Shown here in pieces: positions 25,770 to 35,027 of a stretch of 64,000 nucleotides of DNA. The stretch is taken from assembly GCF_927798215.1 (NCBI RefSeq), contig NZ_CAKMMW010000025.1:1-64000 (forward strand), written 5' to 3'. The stretch comes from Paenibacillus_E allorhizoplanae (lineage in GTDB: Bacteria; Bacillota; Bacilli; Paenibacillales; NBRC-103111). Numbering within the stretch: position 1 is the first letter of the stretch; each line of letters begins with the position of its first letter. Under the pieces are notes generated by a model. It was not told the origin of the DNA. It saw nothing but the letters and a program-made list of their open reading frames with translations, and made no database searches. The position numbers and the translations under genes are program-made.

Positions 25770-26597
25770 ATGAGTAAACCCTTAAAACCGATCCACCGAA
25801 GTCGTGCAAGGATTTATCTAGGGATCAAAGCATATCGTTTGAAACGATATTTGGCCTGGTTATTCGATGACAAAAAGTACGCCACTCATAAACAGAGTGA
25901 CATCCTCCCACAACTAGCGTTCACGCACAGTACCCCTCTTCTAAGACAGTTGAAGGATGTAGATATGTGGCTTCAGCACAACAAAGTAATCAATTTGAAA
26001 ATTGCTGCGAAGCAGTTGAATGGTGTGATCATTCAGCCTGGTGAAACTTTTTCATATTGGCGCTTAATTGGCAGCACACCCCGTAGGAAGGGGTATGTCG
26101 ATGGTATGGTGCTTTTTCACGGAAAGGTGAAGACAGGTGTTGGCGGCGGTTTATGCCAGCTTTCGAATTTGATCTATTGGATGACGCTGCATACGCCGCT
26201 TACGGTAACGGAAAGGTATCGTCACAGCTATGATGTATTTCCAGATGCGGGGAGATCTCAGCCTTTTGGGAGCGGGGCAACGTGTTATTATAACTACTTG
26301 GATTTGCAAATTCGGAACGAGACACAAGAACCGTATCAGCTGACGATCCATGTTTCGGATACCCATTTAGTTGGTGAATGGCGCGCACTTAGTCCCAATC
26401 TTCATAGCTACGAAATTTATGAGAAGAGCCACAGAATTACAAGAGAATACTGGGGGGGCTATGTCCGGCATAATGACATTCACCGGAGGGTGAAGAATCG
26501 AGAAGGGCAGCTCGTAAGGGATGAATGGGTGACGGATAACCATGCGATTATGATGTACGAACCTTTGCTGACAGCTGGAGATAGCGATAATAATTGA
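25770..26597 (+). CDS. VanW-family protein
   Basis: The 275-residue protein contains the VanW domain, recognisable from GETFSYWRLIGSTPRRKGY (about 92-110), GVGGGLCQLSNLIYW (about 125-139) and VTERYRHSYDVFPDAGR. VanW accompanies some glycopeptide resistance clusters, but most members, as here, stand alone and have unknown function in the envelope. There is no clear signal peptide. ATG 25770 (MSKPLKP) follows AAAGGGG at eleven bases; the upstream in-frame ATGs have no ribosome site. Confidence 0.82.
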   Translation: MSKPLKPIHRSRARIYLGIKAYRLKRYLAWLFDDKKYATHKQSDILPQLAFTHSTPLLRQLKDVDMWLQHNKVINLKIAAKQLNGVIIQPGETFSYWRLIGSTPRRKGYVDGMVLFHGKVKTGVGGGLCQLSNLIYWMTLHTPLTVTERYRHSYDVFPDAGRSQPFGSGATCYYNYLDLQIRNETQEPYQLTIHVSDTHLVGEWRALSPNLHSYEIYEKSHRITREYWGGYVRHNDIHRRVKNREGQLVRDEWVTDNHAIMMYEPLLTAGDSDNN

Positions 26598-26726
26598 TGA
26601 AATTTTAATCGAGTATATGGTAAAAATATACACTAATGGTGTCTGCACTCATAGAAAATTCTCTCTCTAGATTGTATGTTATAAACTGTGTTGTTTATAT
26701 ATTACAAAGCGAGAGGTGAATTTAGC

Positions 26727-27182
26727 ATGAAGTTTCTTGTACTTATTCATGTATTGTCTGCCATTATCGGTGTTGGTCCAACGTTTTTTGCCCATGTGCT
26801 GCTAAGAAAAAAACAAACGCTAGAGGAATTGCGGATGTCCTTGAGCGTCGGAAGTCGGTTAGAGATCTTTCCGAAAATCGGCGGTAGCCTCGCGGTACTA
26901 ACTGGTTTGTTATTGTTTTGGTTAGGCGATTATGGTTCTTTCATGCAAATTTGGCTGTTTGGTTCGCTTGTGGCCTATGTGATCATTCAAATCATTGCTA
27001 TCGGCTTTGCTACGCCAAATCAAAAAAAACTCGGAGGCTGGGTTCTGGATCCTTCGAACCAGAAGGCGACTACACTCCCTGGTGAGCAGGTGCTGCTATG
27101 GACCAAGGCGCGTAACTATTTCTATGCGGCATCTACTGTAGGTGTCATTTTGTTCATTTTCATGATCATCAAACCAAGTTAA
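26727..27182 (+). CDS. DUF2269-family membrane protein
   Basis: The 151-residue protein has four hydrophobic segments (about 2-22, 50-67, 74-97, 127-149). The beginning MKFLVLIHVLSAIIGVGPTF is typical of DUF2269, where a histidine near the N-terminus is conserved. Function unknown; the fold may bind haem or copper, but this is not shown here. GAGAGGTG is eight bases before ATG 26727. It is followed by the fossil aminotransferase end and its terminator. Confidence 0.75.
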   Translation: MKFLVLIHVLSAIIGVGPTFFAHVLLRKKQTLEELRMSLSVGSRLEIFPKIGGSLAVLTGLLLFWLGDYGSFMQIWLFGSLVAYVIIQIIAIGFATPNQKKLGGWVLDPSNQKATTLPGEQVLLWTKARNYFYAASTVGVILFIFMIIKPS

Positions 27183-27214
27183 GTTCAAGCGCGGGGTATT
27201 ATGTTTGAAGCGAT

Positions 27215-27252
27215 CTGGCGAAGGCGATGGAGTCGCATTTGCAAAACATATT
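27215..27252 (+). pseudogene. fossil 3' end of a second aminotransferase gene
   Basis: CTG GCG AAG GCG ATG and onward encode LAKAMESHLQN, nearly identical to LAKAMESYLQN at the end of the aminotransferase at 25186. Most of the differences are at third codon positions. A terminator of the same design follows at a similar distance in both places. The rest of this second gene is gone; the DUF2269 gene now lies in its place. Confidence 0.65.
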
Positions 27253-27267
27253 AAAGATTGGTAACCA

Positions 27268-27299
27268 ACACTCAGATGCATGGCTCTGGGTGTTTTTTC
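27268..27299 (+). terminator. terminator after the DUF2269 gene
   Basis: ACACTCAGA pairs with TCTGGGTGT (one G-U), followed by six T. It is related in sequence to the terminator at 25198-25231. Confidence 0.8.
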
Positions 27300-27395
27300 A
27301 TGATCAAATTTGGAATGAATCGACAACCAGAGAATAATTTTACCTAAAAGTGGGAAAATATGCTGTACATGTGATAGAGGAATGGTGGTGCAAGG

Positions 27396-28931
27396 ATGGT
27401 ATCGATTCGGAGATGGTTAAAAGGTATGAATTCAGTTCCAAGTAAGCAATCATCCGTTCATCTACTTCAAACGATTACAGGAGTAATTGAAAATGACCTT
27501 GCTACCTTGCAAACATTTTTTACATTTGCTCCAGATCTTGTTACACGTCGGTTTCAATTAAGGACAGGGGACAATGCCGTTCTTGTCTATTTGGAAGGGC
27601 TCATTGATAAATCAGCGATCAATAATAACATCTTATATCCGCTTATGTATGAACTCGAGTCGATCAACGATATTTGGAACTCTTCCATTACAATTGCAAA
27701 AACAGAAATGATCACTTTATGGACAGATGTTGAAAATGCGATTTTTCAAGGTAAAAGCGTCCTAATTATTGAGGGGCAGAAGTGTTCACTTATTTTACAT
27801 ACACAAGGCTGGCCTCAAAGAGCGATTAAAGAACCGCAAATCGAATCGACGCTAAAGGGGTCGCATCAAGGGTTTGTCGAGACTTCAGGGCAGAATATTG
27901 CTATGATCAGGCGCTATCTTCCTAATCGCGAACTTAAAATAAAAGAATATAGCATTGGTTCTCGTGGGAATACGAGAGTGTCAATCATGTATCTCGAAGA
28001 TGTATCACAACCTAATATTGTGAAAGAAATGGAGGATCGACTATCGCAAATTAATGTGGATGCCATTTTGAATACGGGAGAATTAGCGGAGTATATTGAA
28101 GATCATCCAATAAGTTTGTTTCCGCAGTTAATTATGACGGAACGTCCCGATGCGGCTGCAGCCCATATTTTGCAAGGAAGAATAGTTCTCGTTGTCGACC
28201 ACTCCCCCAGCGTAATCGTGGCTCCTGTAACTTTTTCGGCGTTCTTTCAAAGTGTTGATGATTACAGCAATCGTTGGCTCATAGCCACTTTCCTGCGTTT
28301 ATTGCGCTTTCTAGCCTTAATTACAACAATCTCTTTATCGGCGATATATATAGCCATTGTTTCGTTTCATTATGAAGTACTTCCTTTAGCCCTGTTGATA
28401 TCGATTGGGGAATCCAGAGCAAAGGTACCTTTTCCTCCAATTGTTGAAGCGTTTCTTATGGAACTGGCCCTAGAGATGTTAAGGGAAGCTGGTTTGCGTC
28501 TACCGGGCCCAATCGGACAAACAATAGGTGTTGTAGGGGGTATTGTCATCGGTCAGGCGGCTGTGCAAGCGGGAATTGTAAGTAATATTATGGTTATCAT
28601 CGTTGCTATCACGGCAATTTCCTCCTTTATTATTCCTGATTATGATATGTCCTCCTCGCTGCGGTTGCTTCGTTTTCCAATGATGCTTCTGGCCGCTGTG
28701 TTCGGTATGGTGGGAATAGTAATTGGATTGATGATTATAGGTGCACTACTTATTTCAATGGAATCGTTTGGTATCTCCTATGGAAGTCCAATTGCTCCGA
28801 TCCGACTGTCTGATTGGAAAGACGTATGGATTCGACTCCCGATGTGGAAAATGAAAAAACGCCCAGTTTCGACCAATCCAACTCAACTTATCAGACAGGG
28901 TGCAAACAGAGAAGGTGAAGATCAAATATGA
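27396..28931 (+). CDS. spore germinant receptor A subunit (GerKA-like)
   Basis: The 511-residue protein has the GerA-family plan: soluble domain about 1-300, with MTERPDAAAAHILQGRIVLV near 247-266, and membrane segments about 300-470 including VEAFLMELALEMLREAGLR. It is the first gene of an A-B-C-B'-C' operon. The start ATG 27396 has only the imperfect TGGTGG seven bases upstream; ATG 27426 (MNSVPSKQ) after AAAAGGT is an alternative. A clear SigG promoter was not found by eye. The end overlaps the next start by four bases. Confidence 0.9.
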   Translation: MVSIRRWLKGMNSVPSKQSSVHLLQTITGVIENDLATLQTFFTFAPDLVTRRFQLRTGDNAVLVYLEGLIDKSAINNNILYPLMYELESINDIWNSSITIAKTEMITLWTDVENAIFQGKSVLIIEGQKCSLILHTQGWPQRAIKEPQIESTLKGSHQGFVETSGQNIAMIRRYLPNRELKIKEYSIGSRGNTRVSIMYLEDVSQPNIVKEMEDRLSQINVDAILNTGELAEYIEDHPISLFPQLIMTERPDAAAAHILQGRIVLVVDHSPSVIVAPVTFSAFFQSVDDYSNRWLIATFLRLLRFLALITTISLSAIYIAIVSFHYEVLPLALLISIGESRAKVPFPPIVEAFLMELALEMLREAGLRLPGPIGQTIGVVGGIVIGQAAVQAGIVSNIMVIIVAITAISSFIIPDYDMSSSLRLLRFPMMLLAAVFGMVGIVIGLMIIGALLISMESFGISYGSPIAPIRLSDWKDVWIRLPMWKMKKRPVSTNPTQLIRQGANREGEDQI

Positions 28932-30025
28932 AATATGCGTTTAATCAAATTTCTTTGATCCAATACATTTTAATCATATTTGAAACGCAAGTCGGGATAG
29001 GCGTCTTATCCCTTCCTCGTGATTTAGCTAAAACTGTGGGTACGGATGGTTGGATATCTATTATATTGGGTTGGATTTTGTCTACGCTAGTAAGTTTAGT
29101 CATTATTCAAATTATGAATAAGAACCATGGATTTACGGTGTTCGAACTTTTATCTCAATACTTTGGAAAGTGGGTGGGGAAAGGTGTATCCGTTCTTTGG
29201 ATTCTATATGCGGCATATGCAGCAAGTGTGGTTATGTTTTCAACAGTCTATCTCGTAAAGCTTTGGATCGTACCTGGAATGCGGGAATTTATCTTAATGC
29301 TCCTGCTCATTATACCCATCTATATCATCACGAAGCATGGAATTAGGGTGATCGGACTCTTTGCTGAGCTCGTTCTCCTTGTCTCCATGTGGATGCCTTT
29401 CTTGTTATTGTATGCATTAAAAGATACCCATTGGCAGTTTCTTCTTCCAATTGGTAAAGAAGGTCTGTTTCCCATTGTGTCCACTGTGAAATCAACAATT
29501 CTTTCTTTCCTCGGGTTTGAAATGGCTTTCATTCTATATCCGTTTCTAAAGGACAAGAAGTCAGCGTCCAAAGGGATTATAATTGCAAACTCTATATCCA
29601 TGATTATATTCGTTATGGTAACGGTAGTCAGTTTTGTTAGATTTTCTCCAGATGAGATCAATGATTACATCTATCCTACGCTCAACTTATTGAAGCTCAT
29701 TCAATTGCCTTTTTTGGAGAGATTGGAAATCATCTTTCTTTCCGTGTATTTGTTTACGCTGTTTATGACGATCATTCCCTATCTATATGCAGCTGTTCTT
29801 GGTGCAAGTCAATTAGTCGGTATGGAGGATCATCGAACTATGTTACGAGTCGTCATGTGCCTCTGGTTCATCTTACCCTTCTTTTTTCTCCCTTCTGCTT
29901 CTCAAATAAATGATATGGGCAAATCGTGGGGGATGGCAGGTACTTATGTCGCGTATATGCTTCCCATTTTTCTATGGATCTACGGATTGCTGTTCCATCC
30001 TGCTAGAAAGGAACACAAGCAATGA
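28928..30025 (+). CDS. spore germinant receptor B subunit, first copy
   Basis: The 365-residue GerAB-family membrane protein starts MKYAFNQISLIQYILIIFE and has about ten membrane segments. ATGA overlaps join it to the A gene before and the C gene after it. It is closely similar along its whole length to the second B gene at 31172, for example IFETQVGIGVLSLP and KDKKSASKGI in both. Confidence 0.9.
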   Translation: MKYAFNQISLIQYILIIFETQVGIGVLSLPRDLAKTVGTDGWISIILGWILSTLVSLVIIQIMNKNHGFTVFELLSQYFGKWVGKGVSVLWILYAAYAASVVMFSTVYLVKLWIVPGMREFILMLLLIIPIYIITKHGIRVIGLFAELVLLVSMWMPFLLLYALKDTHWQFLLPIGKEGLFPIVSTVKSTILSFLGFEMAFILYPFLKDKKSASKGIIIANSISMIIFVMVTVVSFVRFSPDEINDYIYPTLNLLKLIQLPFLERLEIIFLSVYLFTLFMTIIPYLYAAVLGASQLVGMEDHRTMLRVVMCLWFILPFFFLPSASQINDMGKSWGMAGTYVAYMLPIFLWIYGLLFHPARKEHKQ

Positions 30026-31140
30026 TGAAATGGAGGAGTATTCTTTTAACTGGGGCAGGCTTATTATGTTTAACGGGGTGCGGTAAGGAAGTATATATCG
30101 AAAATCAACGTTTTATGGTTGCTGAGGGTATCGATTTTGATGAAGATAAGAAATTGGTCATCTACACTGCTAGTCCTGTCTTCAGTAGAGAAGCAAAGGA
30201 TAAATATAAAATCACTTCGACAACTGCGGAAACGATGCGTATTGGTAAGAAACAACTCGAGTCGCAAATAAACGGCAGTTTTGGGCCAGGCAAGTTGCAA
30301 AGTATTCTTATAGGAAAAAAACTGTTGCAGCAAACCAATGTATTACCCTACTTAGATGTCTTCTTTCGCGATCCTAAAAATGAAATTAATGCCAATATGA
30401 TAGTGGTTGATGGGCCTGTAAAAGAGGTTATGTATGCAAATATGCGTGATAAAGGCCAATTGGGTATCGTGATCAAACAATTGATTGAAAGTACATATAA
30501 AGGCAGAATTTCGGTGCTGACAACCCTCCAGAAATTCCATCAAGAAATGATGGATAGTGCAATAACGCCAAGTATAACGGAAATGAGAGTAGAGAAGGAT
30601 GATCTTATTATTTCAGGGACCACCCTTTTACATAAAGATGGTACCTATGCGACTTCTTTGAATAATCAAGAAAGTTCGTTATTGCTATTGTTGCAGCGAA
30701 ATACGAATAATCCCATACCGCTAACGTTTCACATTTCTCCTGAATTATTTCATTCGGAAGAAGAATTGTCTTATGTGAGCTTCAATATTAACAAAGTAAA
30801 TGTTAACTTTAAATCAAAATTTGAAGAAAATCATCTTACCATCGATATCCAGATGAAGATTCAGATTGATTTAATGGAACGCATGTTTACTTTAGACATG
30901 GAGAAACAGAGCAAACAGCTGATACAAGCGGTTGAAGATGAACTAAAAAGAGAGTGCCAAGATGTCATCAAAAAAGCCCAAAAGCATGAAGTGGCCCCCT
31001 TTGGGTTTGGTATTTATGTGAGAGCACATAATTATAAAAACTGGAAAAAGGTAGAGGGTAACTGGCCAAAAGTACTATCTGAAGCAACTGTAAATGTTTC
31101 ACCGCATGTTACGATTAAAAGTACCGGAGTTTCCGAATAA
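30022..31140 (+). CDS. spore germinant receptor C subunit, first copy
   Basis: The 372-residue GerAC-family lipoprotein has lipobox LTGC (cysteine near residue 20) followed by GKEVYIENQRF. ATG 30022 overlaps the B stop; ATG 30025 is a possible second start. The mature domain matches the second copy at 32272 in length and sequence (VEKDDLIISGTTLLHKDGTY against its counterpart). Confidence 0.9.
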   Translation: MMKWRSILLTGAGLLCLTGCGKEVYIENQRFMVAEGIDFDEDKKLVIYTASPVFSREAKDKYKITSTTAETMRIGKKQLESQINGSFGPGKLQSILIGKKLLQQTNVLPYLDVFFRDPKNEINANMIVVDGPVKEVMYANMRDKGQLGIVIKQLIESTYKGRISVLTTLQKFHQEMMDSAITPSITEMRVEKDDLIISGTTLLHKDGTYATSLNNQESSLLLLLQRNTNNPIPLTFHISPELFHSEEELSYVSFNINKVNVNFKSKFEENHLTIDIQMKIQIDLMERMFTLDMEKQSKQLIQAVEDELKRECQDVIKKAQKHEVAPFGFGIYVRAHNYKNWKKVEGNWPKVLSEATVNVSPHVTIKSTGVSE

Positions 31141-31171
31141 AGCAAAGCAAACGAAAAGGGGAAGATTAACC

Positions 31172-32275
31172 ATGAACAAATATTCGTTCAATCAAATCTC
31201 CTTAATCCAATATATCTTGATTATTTTTGAAACCCAAGTGGGGATTGGTGTCCTATCTCTGCCAAGCGATTTGGCTAAAAGGGCAGGTACCGATGGATGG
31301 ATATCAATCATAATAGGCTGGATGGTGTCCACGCTGCTAAGCTTAGTCATCATTCGAATTATGAAGAAGAATCCCGAGCATACCATATTCGAACTTTTAA
31401 CTACATACTTTGGTAAATGGGTGGGTAAAGGCTTAACGGTAGTATGGATTCTGGTTGTCGTAAGTGGAGCAAGTAGCGTTATGTATTCAACCATTCATAT
31501 CATGAAAATATGGATCGTTCAGGATACACGAAACGTCATCTTAATGATCCTTTTTACCATCCCCATCTATATAATTACGAAGCACGGGATAAGGATGATT
31601 GGACTCTTCGCTGAGCTTGTTTTATTTATTACTTTGTGGTTACCTTTCTTATTGCTATTTGCACTCAAAGATATCCAATGGATGTACCTTTTTCCAATAG
31701 GAAAAGTTGGCGTGTATCCCATTCTGTCTGCCGTAAAATCAACCATTTATTCTTTCCTTGGATTTGAACTTACTTTCATTCTTTATCCTTTTCTTAAGGA
31801 CAAGAAATCAGCTTCCAAAGGAATTGTGATTGCCAATTCATTAACAATGATTGTGTATCTAGTAGCGACAATCGTCTGTTTTATTAGATTCTCTCCGACT
31901 GAGGTCGCAGATTACGTTTATCCCATGCTTAATTTATTGAAGGTGATCCAATTGCCGTTTATAGAACGGCTGGAGATCATCTGCCTGAGCTTTTATTTGT
32001 TTATGATATTTATGACGATAATTCCGTATCTCTACGCGGCCACACTCGGAATTAGTCAATTATTAGGCAAGCAAGATCATCGTAGTGCTTTACGCATACT
32101 CCTATTCCTATGGGTCTTATCGTCATTCTTCTTTATCCCTACTTCTTCCCAAATCACTCAAATGGGCCAAGCCTGGGGGATAATAGGGATATATAGTGCT
32201 TACGTATTACCAATTTTTCTTTGGGTGTATGGATGGATTTTTCATTATTTCATGAGAAAGGAAGCGAAATCATGA
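31172..32275 (+). CDS. spore germinant receptor B subunit, second copy
   Basis: The 367-residue protein begins MNKYSFNQISLIQYILIIFE, almost the same as the first B subunit. ATG 31172 is chosen because AAAAGGGGAAG lies seven bases upstream; the longer open frame would overlap the previous gene. It is part of a 2.2-kb tandem duplication of the B-C pair, and two B subunits may widen the range of germinants. Confidence 0.9.
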   Translation: MNKYSFNQISLIQYILIIFETQVGIGVLSLPSDLAKRAGTDGWISIIIGWMVSTLLSLVIIRIMKKNPEHTIFELLTTYFGKWVGKGLTVVWILVVVSGASSVMYSTIHIMKIWIVQDTRNVILMILFTIPIYIITKHGIRMIGLFAELVLFITLWLPFLLLFALKDIQWMYLFPIGKVGVYPILSAVKSTIYSFLGFELTFILYPFLKDKKSASKGIVIANSLTMIVYLVATIVCFIRFSPTEVADYVYPMLNLLKVIQLPFIERLEIICLSFYLFMIFMTIIPYLYAATLGISQLLGKQDHRSALRILLFLWVLSSFFFIPTSSQITQMGQAWGIIGIYSAYVLPIFLWVYGWIFHYFMRKEAKS

Positions 32276-33390
32276 AGAAATTCAAACCTATTTCGTTGAC
32301 ATTGGTCGTTTTAATGATCGTATCAGGGTGCGGTAAAGCCGTCTATATAGAGAATCAACAGTTTGTTCTTACAGAGGCAATTGATTTTGATGAGAATAAT
32401 AAGCTTGTCGTGTACACGTCAACTCCTGTTTTCACGAAAGAAGCCAAGGATCGATATAAAATCACATTCGCAAGGTCTAATACGATGCGCAAATCAAAAG
32501 GGGAAATTGATAGTAAGTCAAGCGGCAACCTTGCATACGGGAAATCACAAAATGTGCTCATAGGAAAAAAACTACTGCAGCAAAGAAACTCATTCCCCTA
32601 TTTAGATGTTCTCTTTCGTGATTCCCGAAATGAGATTAATGCGAATGTGATTGTGATTGATGGGACAGTTAAAGATGTGATGAATACGAACATGAGTGAT
32701 AAAGGTCGAATTGCCACCGTGATTAAAGATCTTGTAGAAAGCACATATAAGAGCAGGGTCACCGTGCAAACCTCATTACAACAATTTCATCAACAAATAA
32801 AGGATAAAGGAATGACGCCTGCATTAACTGAAATGAAACCTATGAAAAATGAACTCGTCATTTCAGGTACTGTTCTTTTACATAAAGACGGTACTTACGC
32901 GACCTCTTTGAATCATCAAGAGAGTTCTCTGCTTAACTTATTGCAGGGCAATGCAAAAAATAGCATTCCGTTAACGTTTCAACTTCCTCCTGAAATATTC
33001 CATACGAACAAAGAAATGTCGTATGTGAGCTTTAATATCAAAAAAGGAAAGCCTAAAATCAAGGCGAAATTCGAAGGTAATCATTTGACGATTGATATCG
33101 AGATGAAGGCTCAGATCGATTTGACAGAACGGTTGTTTCCTTTAGACGTAGATGAGAAAAAAAAGCAATTGGAACAAGCCATTGAAATCGAGTTACAAAA
33201 AGAATGCGCGGCACTAATCAAGAAAGCTCAAAAATACCAATTAGATCCTTTTCAGTTTGGCGTTCATGTACGTGCATTCCACTATAAAGACTGGAAGAAG
33301 ATAGAGGATAATTGGGGAAAAGCGTTATCTGATGCACAAGTCAATATTTCACCTAAAGTGATCATCAAAAGTATTGGCGTTCTAGAATAG
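32272..33390 (+). CDS. spore germinant receptor C subunit, second copy
   Basis: The 372-residue lipoprotein has lipobox VSGC followed by GKAVYIENQQF. ATG 32272 overlaps the B' stop by four bases, as in the first copy, and is chosen over the longer frame that starts inside the B' gene. It closes the operon; only a weak hairpin (ATAGGT-GAA-ACCTAT, near 33410-33424) follows. Confidence 0.9.
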   Translation: MKKFKPISLTLVVLMIVSGCGKAVYIENQQFVLTEAIDFDENNKLVVYTSTPVFTKEAKDRYKITFARSNTMRKSKGEIDSKSSGNLAYGKSQNVLIGKKLLQQRNSFPYLDVLFRDSRNEINANVIVIDGTVKDVMNTNMSDKGRIATVIKDLVESTYKSRVTVQTSLQQFHQQIKDKGMTPALTEMKPMKNELVISGTVLLHKDGTYATSLNHQESSLLNLLQGNAKNSIPLTFQLPPEIFHTNKEMSYVSFNIKKGKPKIKAKFEGNHLTIDIEMKAQIDLTERLFPLDVDEKKKQLEQAIEIELQKECAALIKKAQKYQLDPFQFGVHVRAFHYKDWKKIEDNWGKALSDAQVNISPKVIIKSIGVLE

Positions 33391-33442
33391 TCATTGAAAA
33401 ATGTTAATAGGTGAAACCTATAAACGCAATAGATTTTATATC

Positions 33443-33471
33443 TAAAGAAGAGAGTCTCCTTATGGTACAAT
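33443..33471 (+). promoter_or_regulatory. extended -10 promoter candidate of leuB
   Basis: TGGTACAAT (33463-33471) is an extended -10 element. The -35 region (TAAAGA, 33443-33448) is poor. It shows that leuB can be transcribed apart from leuA. No T-box is present here. Confidence 0.5.
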
Positions 33472-33538
33472 GAGGTCAGGATATAACGATAGGAAACTAA
33501 CGAACTAGGTTTGCTAAAATAAGGAGTGAATGATTGTC

Positions 33539-34618
33539 ATGGCTGATGTTAAAAAAATTGCGGTAATCGCTGGGGACGGTATTGGTCCAGAAGTCGTTGC
33601 AGAAGCAGAAAAAGTATTGAAACGTACGGAAGAATTATTCGGATATCAATTTGAAACAGAGCACGCGCTTTTCGGCGGTATTGCAATCGATGAGAAAGGT
33701 ACACCACTGCCGGAAGAAACATTGAAAGTTTGTCAATCCGCAGATGCTGTACTTCTTGGAGCAGTTGGTGGTCCGAAATGGGACAACAATTCTAAAGAGC
33801 TTCGTCCTGAAACAGGTCTTCTAGGTATTCGTAAAGCGCTTGGTTTGTTCTCTAACATCCGTCCTGCGTTCATCTTCGACTGCTTGAAAGAAGCTTCTAC
33901 ATTGAAACCAGAAGTTCTTGAAGGTACAGATTTGATCGTTGTTCGTGAGTTGACTGGTGGTATTTACTTCGGTGAGAAATTCCGTCGTGAAACAGCTAAC
34001 GGGCAAGAAGCGGTTGATACTTGTGCATATAACGTAACTGAAATCGAGCGTATCGCGCGTCAAGCGTTTGAAATTGCGCAAACGCGTCGTAAGAAGCTTG
34101 CTTCCGTTGACAAAGCGAACGTTCTTGAAACATCACGCCTATGGCGTGAAACGGTTAACCGTATCGCGGTTGACTACCCAGATGTTGAGCTTGAGCACGT
34201 ATTGGTTGATAACTGTGCGATGCAATTGCTTCGCCGTCCGTCCAGCTTCGATGTTATCGTAACAGAGAATATGTTCGGCGACATCTTGAGCGACGAAGCA
34301 GCGATGCTTACAGGCTCCATCGGGATGCTAGCATCCGCTTCCCTAGGTGAAGGTGCATTCGGCTTGTACGAGCCGGTACACGGTTCTGCACCTGATATCG
34401 CAGGTCAAGGTATCTCCAACCCAATCGCAACAATTCTTTCCGTTGCCTTGATGTTCCGATTGACTTTCGGTTACCACGAAGCTGCGGATTCCATCGAGCG
34501 CGCTGTGAAAGAAGTCTTAGACGCTGGTCACCGCACAGGCGACATCGCAGTGGATAAGAGCACAGCGATCGGTACGCTGGCAATGGGTCAATTGATTGTT
34601 GACGCAATGCGCAAATAA
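33539..34618 (+). CDS. leuB: 3-isopropylmalate dehydrogenase
   Basis: The 359-residue NAD-dependent enzyme oxidises 3-isopropylmalate in leucine synthesis. Visible are AGDGIGPEVV (about 10-19), LGAVGGPKWD (about 72-81), the substrate-binding RELTGGIYFGE and the metal-binding DNCAMQL and FGDILSDEAAM. AAGGAG precedes two in-frame ATGs, at three bases (33530) and twelve bases (33539); the second gives the usual N-terminus MADVKKIAVIAGDG. Almost 10 kb of other genes separate it from leuA, and leuC and leuD are not in the window. Confidence 0.93.
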   Translation: MADVKKIAVIAGDGIGPEVVAEAEKVLKRTEELFGYQFETEHALFGGIAIDEKGTPLPEETLKVCQSADAVLLGAVGGPKWDNNSKELRPETGLLGIRKALGLFSNIRPAFIFDCLKEASTLKPEVLEGTDLIVVRELTGGIYFGEKFRRETANGQEAVDTCAYNVTEIERIARQAFEIAQTRRKKLASVDKANVLETSRLWRETVNRIAVDYPDVELEHVLVDNCAMQLLRRPSSFDVIVTENMFGDILSDEAAMLTGSIGMLASASLGEGAFGLYEPVHGSAPDIAGQGISNPIATILSVALMFRLTFGYHEAADSIERAVKEVLDAGHRTGDIAVDKSTAIGTLAMGQLIVDAMRK

Positions 34619-34629
34619 TTATACAAAAT

Positions 34630-34677
34630 AAGCTCGCACTTTCGAAGCAAATCTGCTTCGGGAATGCGGGCTTTTTT
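34630..34677 (+). terminator. terminator after leuB
   Basis: AGCTCGCA...TTCGAAGCA pairs with TGCTTCGGGAATGCGGGCT in a long stem, followed by six T. Confidence 0.88.
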
Positions 34678-34678
34678 A

Positions 34679-34861
34679 TATCAGGCTGAGGTGCCGGATC
34701 AACTAACCATTCTTGAGAAGCGTATCCGTTAGGGATGGGGAGATCCGCTGGATCAAGTGCAGCAGCTTTATTTTGCTAATCAGAATCTCATAACGATCTC
34801 GCTCAAAGCCCCGTACGAATTCGTTAACGAGCTACAGCCTGATAAGCAGAAATATAAATAA
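34679..34861 (+). pseudogene. remnant of an unidentified gene with an internal stop
   Basis: One plus-strand frame reads YQAEVPDQLTILEKRIR, then TAG at 34730, then GWGDPLDQVQQLYFANQNL and so on to TAA at 34861. The text on both sides of the stop looks like ordinary protein. There is no start codon with a ribosome site, and the left side runs into the leuB terminator. I cannot name the family. Confidence 0.4.
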
Positions 34862-35004
34862 GAAAGTGAATCGCCAGCTCGAAGCAAATGTTCACCTTTG
34901 GTCAACGTTGTGGTCGTAATTAAGCTCGAGAAACGCTTCTTTTGGTTCTCTGTGAGAGGGAGCAAACTATCCAAAAACGTATGTAAAGGAATGAATGCGT
35001 TCAC
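34840..35004 (-). pseudogene. fragment of a Crp/Fnr-family regulator
   Basis: The minus-strand frame encodes LPLTENQKKRFSSLI and KGEHLLRAGDSLSYLYFCLSG, the start of a cyclic-nucleotide-binding domain as in Crp/Fnr regulators. After FCLSG the similarity stops and the frame ends 18 codons later. The rest of the sensor domain and the whole DNA-binding domain are missing. Confidence 0.6.
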
Positions 35005-35027
35005 AACGGTTAAGCCTTCATGGATTA

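Noticed and set aside
27300..27395. SigG (forespore) promoter for the second germinant-receptor operon
   Set aside because: GAAT-like and CAT-like pieces are present, but no pair has the right spacing and sequence to be called by eye.
34780..34839. Reading the C-terminal end of the minus-strand Crp/Fnr frame as a real protein end
   Set aside because: Similarity to the cyclic-nucleotide-binding domain stops at FCLSG; the last 18 codons overlap the other remnant and look like chance sequence.
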